This document shows, one piece after another, positions 16,814 through 25,557 of a stretch of 64,000 bases of DNA (positions are counted from its first letter, which is position 1; each line of letters starts with the position of its first letter). The stretch lies in the NCBI GenBank assembly GCA_963643505.1, contig CAVIKF010000002.1, forward strand, positions 186,001 to 250,000, read 5' to 3'. A program made the position numbers and the translations under genes. This stretch comes from CAVEFW01 sp963643505. GTDB taxonomy: Bacteria > Actinomycetota > Coriobacteriia > Coriobacteriales > Eggerthellaceae. The notes under the pieces were generated by a model. It did no database searches. It saw nothing but the letters and a program-made list of their open reading frames with translations, and was not told where the DNA came from.

Positions 16814-18157
16814 ATGATTAATCGATACACGCGTCCTGAGATGGGCGACATCTTTACGCTGCAGAACAAGTTCTCGGTATGGAAGGAAATCGAGGTTTTG
16901 GCGTGCGAGGCCCAAGCAGAGCTCGGTGCTTCGGGTATTACGCACGAAGAGGCGGCTTGGATTCGCAAGTATGCTGACTTCACTGTCGAGGAGATTGATG
17001 AGATCGAGAAGGTCACGAATCATGACGTTATCGCGTTCACGACCTGCATGGCGAAATACATCGACGCTGAGGTTCCGGAAGGTGAGGAGAAGCCGAGTCG
17101 TTGGGTCCACTACGGCATGACGTCCAGCGACTTGGGCGACACTGCCCTTTCCTACCAGATCACCCAGGCTATCGACATCATCTTGCGCGACATCCGTCAA
17201 CTCGGCGCAACGTGTAAGAAGCGCGCCTTTGAGTTCCAAGACACGCTTTGTGTGGGTCGCACCCACGGCATCCACGCCGAGCCCATGACGTTCGGTATGA
17301 AGTTCGGGAGCTGGGCTTGGGCGCTCAAGCGTGCCGAGGAGCGCATGCTTGACGCTCGTCGCGTTGCCGCCTGCGGCGCGATCTCCGGCGCAGTTGGAAC
17401 CTACAGCAGCATCGACCCCTTTGTCGAGAGGTTTGTGTGCGAGAAGATGGGCTTGACGCCCGATCCTTTGTCCACGCAGGTTTTGGCACGCGACCGCCAC
17501 GCGCAGGTTATGACCGCCCTTGCCGTTACCGCGGCGACGCTCGAGAGCATCGCTATGCAGGTGCGCCTGCTCCAGCAGTCTGACGTCATCGAGGCCGAGG
17601 AGCCGTTTGCGAAGGGCCAAAAAGGGTCCTCAGCCATGCCCCACAAGCGCAATCCCATCACCGCTGAGCGTGTTTGCGGTCTTGCTCGCGTCGTCAAGGC
17701 AAACTCCCAGGTAGCTCTTGATAACGTTGCTCTTTGGTATGAGCGCGACATCTCCCACAGCGGCACTGAGCGCGTGGCCCTCGCCGACAGCTTCACCGCT
17801 CTTGACTATATGTTCGGCAAGATGCAATGGATGCTTGACGGCCTTCGGACCTATCCGAACAAGATGGAGCACAATCTTTGGCGCACCAAGGGCCTTATCT
17901 TTTCCAGCAAGGTCTTGCTTGCACTTGTCCAGACCGGCATCACGCGTGAGGATGCGTATGTCATCGTTCAACGCAACGCCATGGCGGTGTGGGGTGATAT
18001 CCAACAGGCTGTCGATGGGCCCACGTATCGCGAGCGCCTCGAGGCGGATCCCGAGGTCAACCTTACGAAGGATCAACTTGACGCCATCTTCGACCCGTGG
18101 GCTTTCCTTACGCGTAAGGACGAGGTGTTTAAACGTCTCGAGGCTCTCGAGTTCTAA
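16814..18157 (+). CDS. purB: Adenylosuccinate lyase
   Basis: PurB catalyses two steps of purine synthesis: SAICAR to AICAR, and adenylosuccinate to AMP, each releasing fumarate. The 447-residue protein shows the fumarase/aspartase superfamily signature GSSAMPHKRNPI (about residues 273-284, with the catalytic flexible loop), HYGMTSSDLGDTALS (about 97) and GRTHGIHAEPMTFG (about 149, catalytic His). ATG 16814 has GGGAG eight bases before it; the frame is open upstream without a ribosome-binding site. The last 8 codons are part of a 25-base sequence repeated 68 bases further on. Confidence 0.95.
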   Translation: MINRYTRPEMGDIFTLQNKFSVWKEIEVLACEAQAELGASGITHEEAAWIRKYADFTVEEIDEIEKVTNHDVIAFTTCMAKYIDAEVPEGEEKPSRWVHYGMTSSDLGDTALSYQITQAIDIILRDIRQLGATCKKRAFEFQDTLCVGRTHGIHAEPMTFGMKFGSWAWALKRAEERMLDARRVAACGAISGAVGTYSSIDPFVERFVCEKMGLTPDPLSTQVLARDRHAQVMTALAVTAATLESIAMQVRLLQQSDVIEAEEPFAKGQKGSSAMPHKRNPITAERVCGLARVVKANSQVALDNVALWYERDISHSGTERVALADSFTALDYMFGKMQWMLDGLRTYPNKMEHNLWRTKGLIFSSKVLLALVQTGITREDAYVIVQRNAMAVWGDIQQAVDGPTYRERLEADPEVNLTKDQLDAIFDPWAFLTRKDEVFKRLEALEF

Positions 18158-18227
18158 AATTTCATGAACAGGGGACGGAGGAGTGTTCATTTTTCGCGTT
18201 AGGTCTCGAGGCTCTCGAGTTCTAAAA
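18135..18227 (+). repeat. 25-bp direct repeat flanking a TGAACA/TGTTCA palindrome
   Basis: A 25-base sequence that ends purB (18135-18159) recurs exactly at 18203-18227. Between the copies is an inverted repeat, ATGAACA (18164-18170) and TGTTCAT (18184-18190), around GGGGACGGAGGAG. The G-rich centre with TGAACA arms resembles dispersed REP-like palindromes known from several anaerobes. Only this one copy was noticed in the window. Confidence 0.7.
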
Positions 18228-18242
18228 CTTGACGAAAAGGTA

Positions 18243-18269
18243 TTGACCGAAACTTGGCAACCATATAAA
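18243..18269 (+). promoter_or_regulatory. Probable promoter of tRNA-Phe
   Basis: TTGACC (18243-18248) and TATAAA (18264-18269) are 15 bases apart, slightly short, about 30 bases before the tRNA. Confidence 0.5.
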
Positions 18270-18300
18270 CTAACAACTCGCGTTATTCGATAACGCCTAT

Positions 18301-18376
18301 GGTCAGGTAGCTCAGTTGGTAGAGCAGCGGACTGAAAATCCGCGTGCCGAGGGTTCAAGTCCCCCTCTGACCACCA
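18301..18376 (+). tRNA. tRNA-Phe (anticodon GAA)
   Basis: The acceptor GGTCAGG pairs with TCTGACC (one G-U pair), the anticodon loop CTGAAAA gives GAA, the T-loop is TTCAAGT, and discriminator A is followed by an encoded CCA. Confidence 0.97.
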
Positions 18377-18385
18377 TAATCAGAA

Positions 18386-18410
18386 GGGCCCCTGCAATGG
18401 GGCCCTTTTC
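18386..18410 (+). terminator. Terminator of tRNA-Phe
   Basis: The stem GGGCCCC/GGGGCCC with a 6-base loop is followed by TTTTC, ten bases after the tRNA. Confidence 0.85.
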
Positions 18411-18458
18411 GTCGTCGGGAGACATGCTCAGATTTGAATCCTGCGCAATTGCGTTTGT

Positions 18459-20561
18459 CTACTTCAGCAACTCAGAAAGCGGGCCGTTGGAGAGCAGGGT
18501 GACGTGTTGGGTAGCACGTGATATGGCGGTGTAGAGGCGACGACTTGAGAGACCGGGGTCCTCGTAGGCGCGATTTTGTGCATCGGGAACGATGACGCGA
18601 TCAAACTCAAGTCCCTTGGCAAGGGCGACCGTGAGCAAGACGATGCCGCTTTCCGGGAGGTTGGCGGAGCCGTCCATTTTCATGATTTCGGGATCGTCGA
18701 GAATCTTTGCGGTACGCTTCATGCCCATCTTGTCGGCGGTGACGATAGCGGTGAGGCCCGATGTTGCCTTTTTCGCCTCAGAAACAGCGTCGATGAGGGC
18801 CCGACGATACTCCTCATCGCTGTTGCATTCCAAAATGACGGGGGGTGTGCCATCGCGTTGGACGGAGTTTGCGTTGATGCGTTCCTCTTCCGTCATGAGG
18901 CGCGTGAACAACTCCGTGATCTCGGGGCTTGAGCGATAGCTTGTCATGAGTTGGCATTCGTCGACATGTTTGTGGATTTCGGAGAATATCTCGCGAATTT
19001 GCTCAAAGGTTGCCGTGCCTGGGGTGATTGCCTGGTTGGGGTCACCAAGCAGGAGGAAGTGCGCGTTGTTGAAGTAGCGTGCGAGGACCATAAGCTGGGG
19101 TTGGGTGTAGTCTTGAACCTCGTCAACCATGACGTAGCGTGCGCCGCGGTTGGAACATCCAGCCAAGGCGAGCTTGAGGTAGAGGTGCTCTGCGCTTGTG
19201 AGGCTTTTCTTCCCCAACATGTTCATTCCGATGCGGTCGATACGCAGCCACCCACCTTTCTCGATGGCCTCTTCAATGGGCCGATAGCGCCAAGTGAGAT
19301 ATTGGCGGGTGTAATCCCTCAGCTCCGCGTCGTCCATCGGGATGATGTGGTGACCAAATACGCGCACCATCGTGTCCTCGTCGAGCTCGGAGACGGTGTC
19401 TTGGGTGTACTCGTCGTTGGCAAGGCGTTGGATGCGCTGTTGGATTTTGTCGTGGAGTTCCTCGATGGTGAGGGTGCTGCGATGGGTGCCTGCCGGGAAT
19501 TTCTTGAAGCGGTTGTAGCAGGAGAAAATTTGGCTCGCGGTGAGCACGCGTTCATCATCGATTCGCAGGTCTTGAAAGTCGGCCTGGGTGAGTTCGAGGG
19601 TGGGGACAAGCTTGTCGATGAGCCTGAGGGTGTCAGCAGAGGTATCCTTGCCAAGGCCATGCTCCCCTACACCGAGGTCGTTCATGAGGTCGTTCCAGGT
19701 AAGTGTTGACGGGTTCGTCTCTCCCATGTTTGGGAGCACCTCGCCGATGTATTTTTGGAAAACAGGGTTTGGCGTGATGAGATACACGTCAGAAGGACGG
19801 AGATTCTCACGTTCACGATAGAACAGGTAGGCAATGCGTTGCAACAAGACGCTGGTCTTGCCTGAGCCTGCGATGCCGTTGACAAGCAGCACCGGGACGT
19901 CATCGTGGCGAACGACGGCATTTTGTTCCTTTTGGATCGTTGCCGTGATGTCGCGCAACGTGTCGGATTTCGCTTGGGCGAGGCTTGCCAAGAGCAGGGG
20001 ATCCTCGATTGCGACGGTGGTGTCAAAGTAAGCGTTGAGCTTGTCACCCGTGATGTCGAATTGCCGACGCAGCAAAAGGTCGGTTTGGATTGTGCGGCCG
20101 TTTGCCTCATAGGAGGTCTTGCCTGTGGATTGGTTGTAGTACACCTCGGCAACAGGGCTGCGCCAATCGATGATGAAGTGGCGGCGCTTCTCGTCGGTGA
20201 TCCCTGTTGTGCCTATATAGAGGTCGCGCGGCTCGGCACCCGGCTTCATCTGAAGGGTAATCTTTGCGAAATATGGTTGCTTGAGTAGGACGTGGGTCTT
20301 GTTGAGGCGGTCTTGGTCCAATTCGTTGGAGAGGTTGTACTCATCAATGATCTTGTTGATGGATTCGAATTCGACATACGTCTCCAAGTTGACTTCGCCG
20401 GTGAAATCGACAGCGAGCTCATCGAGCATGTCGTTCTTGTCTCCGAGGGCCAACTTGATGCGCTCTTCCAATGAGGCGCGGGTCTCTCTTTCGATGTCCT
20501 GAAGTTTCGCGTAGGTCTCATGAAGGTGGGCTTGTTCTTCGTCAAACGCTTTCTGATCCAT
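18459..20561 (-). CDS. HelD-type UvrD-like helicase
   Basis: A 700-residue superfamily 1 ATPase of the HelD type, a group that binds RNA polymerase and recycles stalled or non-template-bound enzyme. Visible features: an N-terminal long helical pair (residues 1-65), a segment with FIIDWRSPVAEVYYNQ (about 130), Walker A NGIAGSGKTSVLLQRIAYL (about 224), Walker B with MVDEVQDY (about 475), LLLGDPNQAI (about 503), and the C-terminal motif LAKGLEFDRVIVPD and YTAISRATQ (about 650-685). ATG 20561 has GGAGG eight bases upstream; the frame continues further upstream without a site. It lies alone, convergent with tRNA-Phe and divergent from ygiQ. Confidence 0.88.
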   Translation of the reverse strand: MDQKAFDEEQAHLHETYAKLQDIERETRASLEERIKLALGDKNDMLDELAVDFTGEVNLETYVEFESINKIIDEYNLSNELDQDRLNKTHVLLKQPYFAKITLQMKPGAEPRDLYIGTTGITDEKRRHFIIDWRSPVAEVYYNQSTGKTSYEANGRTIQTDLLLRRQFDITGDKLNAYFDTTVAIEDPLLLASLAQAKSDTLRDITATIQKEQNAVVRHDDVPVLLVNGIAGSGKTSVLLQRIAYLFYRERENLRPSDVYLITPNPVFQKYIGEVLPNMGETNPSTLTWNDLMNDLGVGEHGLGKDTSADTLRLIDKLVPTLELTQADFQDLRIDDERVLTASQIFSCYNRFKKFPAGTHRSTLTIEELHDKIQQRIQRLANDEYTQDTVSELDEDTMVRVFGHHIIPMDDAELRDYTRQYLTWRYRPIEEAIEKGGWLRIDRIGMNMLGKKSLTSAEHLYLKLALAGCSNRGARYVMVDEVQDYTQPQLMVLARYFNNAHFLLLGDPNQAITPGTATFEQIREIFSEIHKHVDECQLMTSYRSSPEITELFTRLMTEEERINANSVQRDGTPPVILECNSDEEYRRALIDAVSEAKKATSGLTAIVTADKMGMKRTAKILDDPEIMKMDGSANLPESGIVLLTVALAKGLEFDRVIVPDAQNRAYEDPGLSSRRLYTAISRATQHVTLLSNGPLSELLK

Positions 20562-20732
20562 GCGCGTTTCCTCCAAACGATGTGGTCGAGGGCGAGCTTT
20601 GCGAAAAATGCATCGAACCATGCTATCACACTGTGGTGAAACTGGGGCGGTGGGCAGGGGGCGGGGCTTGGGGCTTTATGCTTGGGGCTATAAGTTAGAA
20701 TACAAAACAACAGGAGAGAAGGTGATGAGGGT

Positions 20733-22730
20733 ATGTATGCGGAATCCAAGGCGTTTTTGCCAATCAGCGCAGCTGACATGAAGGAGCGTGGGTGGGACCA
20801 ATGTGACTTCGTGTATGTGTGCGGAGACGCCTATGTTGACCACCCCTCTTTCGGTATGGCCATCATCACCCGCGTCCTCGAGGCGAACGGCTACAAGGTC
20901 GGTATCATTTGCCAACCTGATTGGCGCGACATCGAAAGCGTGAAGGCCCTCGGTCGCCCCCGCCTGGCGTTCCTTGTCAGCGCGGGAAACATGGATTCCA
21001 TGGTGAACCACTACACCGTCGCCAAGAAGCATCGCAAGCGCGACTATTACTCGCCCGGCGGGAAGATGGGCTTGCGTCCCGATCATGCCACGACGGTGTA
21101 CGGCAACCTTATCAGGAAGGCCTACAAGGACATTCCGATTGTACTTGGTGGTGTCGAGGCGAGTCTTAGGCGCCTTGCCCACTACGACTATTGGTCCGAC
21201 AAGCTCAAGCGCTCGGTGCTTTTAGACAGCCAGGCAAACCTGTTGTTGTTCGGCATGGGAGAGAGAAGTGTTGTCGCGGTTGCGGATGCGCTTGACGCTC
21301 GTATCCCTGTGGACCAGATCACCTACGTTCCTGGTACGACTTTTCGCACGAACAACCTCGAGAGCGTTTACGATTATGAGATGCTTCCGAGTTGGGAAGA
21401 GATGGGTGCGGACAAGCTTGCCTATGCGCGAAGCTTCAAGGCGCAGTATGCAAACCTGGACCCGTTTTCCGGCAAGCGCCTCGTGGAGCCTTACGAGCGC
21501 GATGGCATCTATGTGGTCCAAAACCCCTCTTCTGAGCCTTTGACCACAGAAGAGATGGACGCGACCTACGATTTGCCCTATGCGCGCACGTATCATCCGA
21601 TTTACGAGAAGGCGGGCGGCGTTCCGGCGATCTCCGAGGTCAAATTCAGCATTACGAGCAATCGTGGGTGCATCGGCGAGTGCTCCTTTTGCAGCCTTGC
21701 CTTCCACCAGGGTCGCATCATACAAAGCCGCAGCCACGAATCAATCCTTGCCGAGGCGAAGCTTATTACCGAGGACCCCGGATTTAAGGGCTACATTCAC
21801 GATGTCGGTGGACCGACAGCCGATTTTCGCAAGCCGGCGTGTCCGCGCCAGATGAAAAACGGTGCTTGTCGGGGGAAGCGGTGCCTCTCTCCTAAGCCTT
21901 GCAAGAGCCTTCAGGTTGACCATAGTGACTACCTTGCCTTACTTCGCAAGATACGCTCCTTGCCGGGAGTGAAGAAGGTATTTGTCCGCAGCGGTATCCG
22001 TTTCGACTATGCCCTTCTAGACAAGCACGGGGAAGACTATATTCGGGAACTTGCCCAATATCACGTAAGCGGCCAGTTGCGCTTGGCTCCCGAGCATGTG
22101 AGTCGAGCGGTTCTTGACGTGATGGGAAAGCCGAGCAACGACGTATATCGGCGATTCGTCGAGGCCTTTGACCGGGCGAATAAAGACCTTGGCCTCAAGC
22201 AGTTTGTGGTCCCCTACCTCATGTCCTCGCATCCCGCATCCACGCTCAAAGAGGCGGTGGAGCTTGCGGAGTTTTGTCGAGACATGGGGTTCAATCCCGA
22301 GCAGGTGCAAGACTTCTACCCCACACCGAGCACCGTCAGTACCTGTATCTACTACACCGGTGTCGATCCGCGTACGATGGAGCCCGTCTATTGTGCACGC
22401 ACGCCTCACGAGAAGTCACTCCAGCGAGCGCTCATCCAGTACCGGAATCCACGAAACCGCGAGCTTGTGGAGGAAGCGTTGCACAAGGCGGGACGGGAGG
22501 ATCTTATTGGCTTTGGACCGAAATGCCTCTTGCATCCTCGTAGGGAAGGCAAGCAAAAGGGGGCTGTGCCAGGCGCTCGGGGCACAACGCGCTCCTCTGG
22601 TGTTTCGGGCGGCAATCGCGCACAGGGTCGTTCTGGGCTTGATCGGAGTCGTAATGGTGGCAAGGGGATGGGTCCCAACAAGGCTTCGGGTCACAAGGGC
22701 GGGATGGGTCGTCAGGGATCCAAGCGTTGA
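20733..22730 (+). CDS. YgiQ-type radical SAM protein
   Basis: A 665-residue radical S-adenosylmethionine enzyme of the YgiQ family, whose substrate is not established. The N-terminal domain (FLPISAADMKERGWDQ, GDAYVDHPSFG at about residues 33-43) and LGGVEASLRRLAHYDYWSD (about 138) are family hallmarks. The cluster motif RGCIGECSFCSLAFHQG (about 312) gives CxxxCxxC for the [4Fe-4S]. Further cysteines (CRGKRC, CKSL) follow. The last 60 residues are a basic Gly/Arg/Lys/Ser-rich tail, as often seen in this family. The start is less certain than most: a Shine-Dalgarno-like AGGAG lies about 17 bases and GAGG 2 bases before the ATG. Confidence 0.9.
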   Translation: MYAESKAFLPISAADMKERGWDQCDFVYVCGDAYVDHPSFGMAIITRVLEANGYKVGIICQPDWRDIESVKALGRPRLAFLVSAGNMDSMVNHYTVAKKHRKRDYYSPGGKMGLRPDHATTVYGNLIRKAYKDIPIVLGGVEASLRRLAHYDYWSDKLKRSVLLDSQANLLLFGMGERSVVAVADALDARIPVDQITYVPGTTFRTNNLESVYDYEMLPSWEEMGADKLAYARSFKAQYANLDPFSGKRLVEPYERDGIYVVQNPSSEPLTTEEMDATYDLPYARTYHPIYEKAGGVPAISEVKFSITSNRGCIGECSFCSLAFHQGRIIQSRSHESILAEAKLITEDPGFKGYIHDVGGPTADFRKPACPRQMKNGACRGKRCLSPKPCKSLQVDHSDYLALLRKIRSLPGVKKVFVRSGIRFDYALLDKHGEDYIRELAQYHVSGQLRLAPEHVSRAVLDVMGKPSNDVYRRFVEAFDRANKDLGLKQFVVPYLMSSHPASTLKEAVELAEFCRDMGFNPEQVQDFYPTPSTVSTCIYYTGVDPRTMEPVYCARTPHEKSLQRALIQYRNPRNRELVEEALHKAGREDLIGFGPKCLLHPRREGKQKGAVPGARGTTRSSGVSGGNRAQGRSGLDRSRNGGKGMGPNKASGHKGGMGRQGSKR

Positions 22731-22753
22731 CTGGGTGTCGGTTCGGCTCGAGA

Positions 22754-22790
22754 TTGACAGTTTGGTGCTGTTTTGTTAACAAACGGCACG
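22754..22790 (+). promoter_or_regulatory. Possible promoter with palindromic operator
   Basis: This sits in the 442-base gene-free stretch between ygiQ and the micro-protein gene. A perfect TTGACA (22754-22759) is 17 bases before TAACAA (22777-22782), which lies in the 12-base palindrome TTTGTTAACAAA (22772-22783), itself flanked by GTGC and GCAC. It could be a controlled promoter for a transcript ending at the terminator near 23040. The -10 match is weak, so this is tentative. Confidence 0.35.
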
Positions 22791-22923
22791 TTTATTTCAA
22801 AAAAGGTGCACTTTAAGGGAAAAAGTAAACTTGAGCAAACTTTATCTTGCCAGTTTCTTAAAGTTGCCTTAAGCTAACAACTGTGTTCAGCAACAATGTC
22901 TAACATGTCAATTGCTTAACTGG

Positions 22924-23042
22924 GCGATGCCTCTCTCTTCTCTCTCGTCTGGAGACATCGCATAAAAAGGGAGGAAGGGCGCGATCCCCCTCGGCCCTCC
23001 TCCCGCCCCCTCAGAAGCGGTTTTGCCGCTTCTCTTTTTTTA
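22924..23042 (+). ncRNA. Candidate structured small RNA or 3' UTR with three hairpins
   Basis: Three hairpins follow one another: GCGATG/CATCGC (22924-22961, with an inner TCTC/GAGA), GGGAGGAAGGGC/GCCCTCCTCCC (22969-23004, one bulged A) and a strong intrinsic terminator AGAAGCGG/CCGCTTCT plus C and seven T (23013-23042). The preceding 160 bases are AT-rich, unlike the coding DNA around. I do not recognise 6S RNA, tmRNA, SRP RNA, RNase P or a known riboswitch. It may be an independent RNA or simply the distal end of the ygiQ transcript. Confidence 0.4.
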
Positions 23043-23159
23043 TAGGTGTATGCGTTAGTAAGGGGCGGTTTTCTTTCTAATGTATGATTGGAGACGCGTT
23101 TGCGTTTCCAAGAGGATGTCCACGTCCCCGTTTGTGCGCATAGGGCTTTGCTGATGTAC

Positions 23160-23165
23160 TAGAAT
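23160..23165 (+). promoter_or_regulatory. -10 box of the trkH unit, leaderless arrangement
   Basis: TAGAAT ends 7 bases before the ATG at 23173, so transcription would begin at or next to the start codon. No Shine-Dalgarno sequence is present, which fits. The -35 region is not convincing. Confidence 0.4.
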
Positions 23166-23172
23166 ATGCGCT

Positions 23173-23307
23173 ATGCGTGAGAAGAAAACCATACGTGAGC
23201 AGATTGAGACGCCGGTGAAAAGCGTCGCTACCGTTCTGTTGTTTTTTGGCGCCCTCCTGGTGGTCCTTTGGGGGGTTATCGCTTTGACCCGTTTCGTGTT
23301 GGGATAG
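23173..23307 (+). CDS. 44-residue single-pass membrane micro-protein upstream of trkH
   Basis: The frame encodes a charged head (MREKKTIREQIETPVKS) followed by one hydrophobic helix (about residues 19-38, VATVLLFFGALLVVLWGVIA) and a short TRFVLG tail, a classic N-in single-pass layout. Its stop is 4 bases before the trkH ATG, so it is almost certainly co-translated with trkH. Small hydrophobic subunits such as KdpF stabilise other potassium transporters, so a role as an accessory TrkH subunit is a reasonable but untested inference. No family recognised. Confidence 0.65.
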   Translation: MREKKTIREQIETPVKSVATVLLFFGALLVVLWGVIALTRFVLG

Positions 23308-23311
23308 CGGC

Positions 23312-24832
23312 ATGTGGTCGAAATTCACGGTTGACGATGCGCGTACCATCGGCCATTATCTTGGCCTCCTTATCGCGTTCTCTGCGGCAATCTACATTCC
23401 TTCTCTCGTGACAGGTCTTTTCTATCGAGAATGGGAGCCGATTGCCCGCTATCTCCTTGCGGCGGGAATCAATCTCGTCGTGGGTTCGGCTCTTTGCTTC
23501 CTTCGTGTCCAACCGACGCGACTGACCCAGCAACAGGCAATCGTCGTTACGGGTCTTGCGTGGCTTATCTTGGCGGTTTTTGCATCGATTCCTTTGTTCC
23601 TATCCGGCCACTACAACAGCTATGTCGATGCCTTGTTTGATGGTGTGTCCGGTTTCACTACGACAGGGGCCTGTTTGATCCAAGACCTCGACCACCTGTC
23701 GTACGCGGACAACATGTTCCGCTTCATGATGATCCTTGTGGGAGGTTTGGGCCTTATCGTCGTCGCTTTGTCGTTGGGTCTGTTTGGCAAGGGCGGCGCA
23801 GCGAGTCTCTACACCTCCGAGGCCCGCAGCGAGCATGTTGTCCCCAACGTCGTTCAAACCGCGCGGTTCATCGCCCGTGTCGCCTTTTTTTTCATCGTGG
23901 CCTCTACGCTGGTCTTGGCGATCATCTGCCTATTTTCCGGGGTTGAGTTTATGCGTGCCATCTTCCACGGGTTTTGGCTTGCCATCACGAGCTTTATGAC
24001 GGGTGGATTTGCCCCGACAAGCCAAAGCGTGATGTACTACCATTCGATTCCGATGGAAATCGCCATCATGTTGCTGATGCTGTTCGGCTCTTTGAATTTC
24101 GTTATGCACGACAACATCTGGAGGGGAAACCTCCTCACCTTCTTTCGGGATATCGAGACGCGTACGATGTGCGTCTGGTTGTTTGCGATCACGGTGGTTT
24201 TCGCTGCGGCGCTTTGTGCAAGCACTGAGTTTTCCTCGGTGTTCGACATGATGCGTCGCGGGTTGTTCACCGTTATTGCCGCGTTTTCGACGACCGGCCT
24301 GCAAAACATAACGACGAACCAGTTGACCACGGTGTTTTCCTCGGGTGCCTTCCTTACCATCGCTTTGATCATGGCGGTAGGAGGAAGTGCGGGTGGCACG
24401 GCGGGTGGCATGAAGCTTTATCGTGTCGGCATCGTTTTCAAGTCGGTTGTTGCGTCGGTCAAGGAGGCATTGTCCCCTTCGTCCGCTCGCGTCGTCATCA
24501 CGTACTATCACGTTGGTCGCAGGCAACTTTCCCCCGAGACGTCCCGCGAGGCGTTGACGGTTTTCTTGTTGTTCGTCATCACGTACACCCTTGGCACCCT
24601 TGCCGGCGTCGCCCATGGGTATGAGGCGCCGCAGGCGATCTTCGAGTCGGTCGCCATGGCAAGCAATGGAGGTTTGACCTCGGGTGTTGTTGCTGCTGGT
24701 ATGCCCGTGGATCTCGAGATGTTCTACATTCTTGAGATGTGGGCGGGACGTCTCGAGTTCATCACGTTGATTGCCCTGGTTGTGAGCGTGGTTGTCTCGA
24801 TGAAGCCCTCTTTTATCAAAAGGGGGAAATAG
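23312..24832 (+). CDS. trkH: TrkH-type potassium uptake protein
   Basis: The pore-forming membrane subunit of Trk/Ktr potassium uptake, 506 residues with about ten to twelve membrane segments. Selectivity-filter-like repeats of the TrkH/KtrB superfamily are seen: GVSGFTTTGA (about 110), SFMTGGFAP (about 228), FSTTGLQNI (about 326) and MASNGGLTSG (about 448), together with GGSAGGTAGGMKLYR (about 351). It would work with the two TrkA proteins encoded 7 kb upstream. It begins 4 bases after the micro-protein stop and ends 2 bases before the next start. Confidence 0.93.
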   Translation: MWSKFTVDDARTIGHYLGLLIAFSAAIYIPSLVTGLFYREWEPIARYLLAAGINLVVGSALCFLRVQPTRLTQQQAIVVTGLAWLILAVFASIPLFLSGHYNSYVDALFDGVSGFTTTGACLIQDLDHLSYADNMFRFMMILVGGLGLIVVALSLGLFGKGGAASLYTSEARSEHVVPNVVQTARFIARVAFFFIVASTLVLAIICLFSGVEFMRAIFHGFWLAITSFMTGGFAPTSQSVMYYHSIPMEIAIMLLMLFGSLNFVMHDNIWRGNLLTFFRDIETRTMCVWLFAITVVFAAALCASTEFSSVFDMMRRGLFTVIAAFSTTGLQNITTNQLTTVFSSGAFLTIALIMAVGGSAGGTAGGMKLYRVGIVFKSVVASVKEALSPSSARVVITYYHVGRRQLSPETSREALTVFLLFVITYTLGTLAGVAHGYEAPQAIFESVAMASNGGLTSGVVAAGMPVDLEMFYILEMWAGRLEFITLIALVVSVVVSMKPSFIKRGK

Positions 24833-24834
24833 CC

Positions 24835-25557
24835 ATGGCTACACGTCAAGTGCCTTTTGCAAAACGGCGGTTCAAGACCATCTCACTTGCTTTGGCGTTG
24901 ATGCTTTTGTTGACTCCGTTTGCGTGGGCGGATGATTCCTCGTCCCAACAAGAAAGAGAAGGTGTCGGCGTCTCTCTCTCCGAGGAAGAGAACGTCATCA
25001 ACGAGAACCAACTCCCCGACACCTCTTTTATCTACGATTCGACCATCACCGAGCTCGCTTCCGCGGACTCGTACTACGACAAGCAAACGGTACAGGTTGT
25101 CGGCGAGGCGACAGGTGACATCATAAACGACGAGTTTGGATCCGATTACTGCTGGGTGATGCTTTGGGAAGAGTCGACCGCGAGTGCGGCTTCCGCCAAC
25201 GCGTCAAATAAGGCAAGCGTATCTAGCTCCAATGCCACTAACGCCGCCAACAAGTCTGTTGCCTCGACGAACACGCTTACCGTCTTCATGAGCAAGGAGA
25301 GCGCCAAACTTATCGACACGCTTGGGACCTACAGCCAAAAAGGGACGATGCTGCAGGTTCGTGGCGTGTTCAACCTTGTGTGCAGCGAGCACAACGGCAT
25401 CTCCGATCTGCATGCCACGAATGTTACCGTGACCAAACGCGGAGGAACGACAACCCATGAGGTCACCTTTGGCATGTTTGTCCCTGGAATATTGCTTCTT
25501 TTGGTGGGTGGCGGATTGGCCCTGTTGTTCAATCTCATTCGAGAAAAGATGAGATAG
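24835..25557 (+). CDS. Secreted membrane-anchored protein of unknown function
   Basis: The 240-residue protein has an N-terminal signal sequence (RRFKTISLALALMLLLTPFAWA, cleavage after about residue 33, written here as its core LALALMLLL), an extracellular region and a C-terminal membrane anchor (about residues 212-232) ending in LIREKMR. In the extracellular part two beta-rich blocks, VQVVGEATGDIINDEFG and LQVRGVFNLVCSEHNG, are split by an Ala/Ser/Asn-rich loop (about residues 105-140). The alternation looks like a small OB-fold-type barrel, but that is only a visual impression. AGGGGG precedes the ATG. It is tightly linked to trkH and rsgA. Confidence 0.8.
   Translation: MATRQVPFAKRRFKTISLALALMLLLTPFAWADDSSSQQEREGVGVSLSEEENVINENQLPDTSFIYDSTITELASADSYYDKQTVQVVGEATGDIINDEFGSDYCWVMLWEESTASAASANASNKASVSSSNATNAANKSVASTNTLTVFMSKESAKLIDTLGTYSQKGTMLQVRGVFNLVCSEHNGISDLHATNVTVTKRGGTTTHEVTFGMFVPGILLLLVGGGLALLFNLIREKMR

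Noticed and set aside
22731..23172. A potassium or c-di-AMP riboswitch before the trkH unit.
   Set aside because: The hairpins and terminator lie more than 130 bases before the gene and no consensus core of either class is visible; the unit appears to have its own leaderless promoter.
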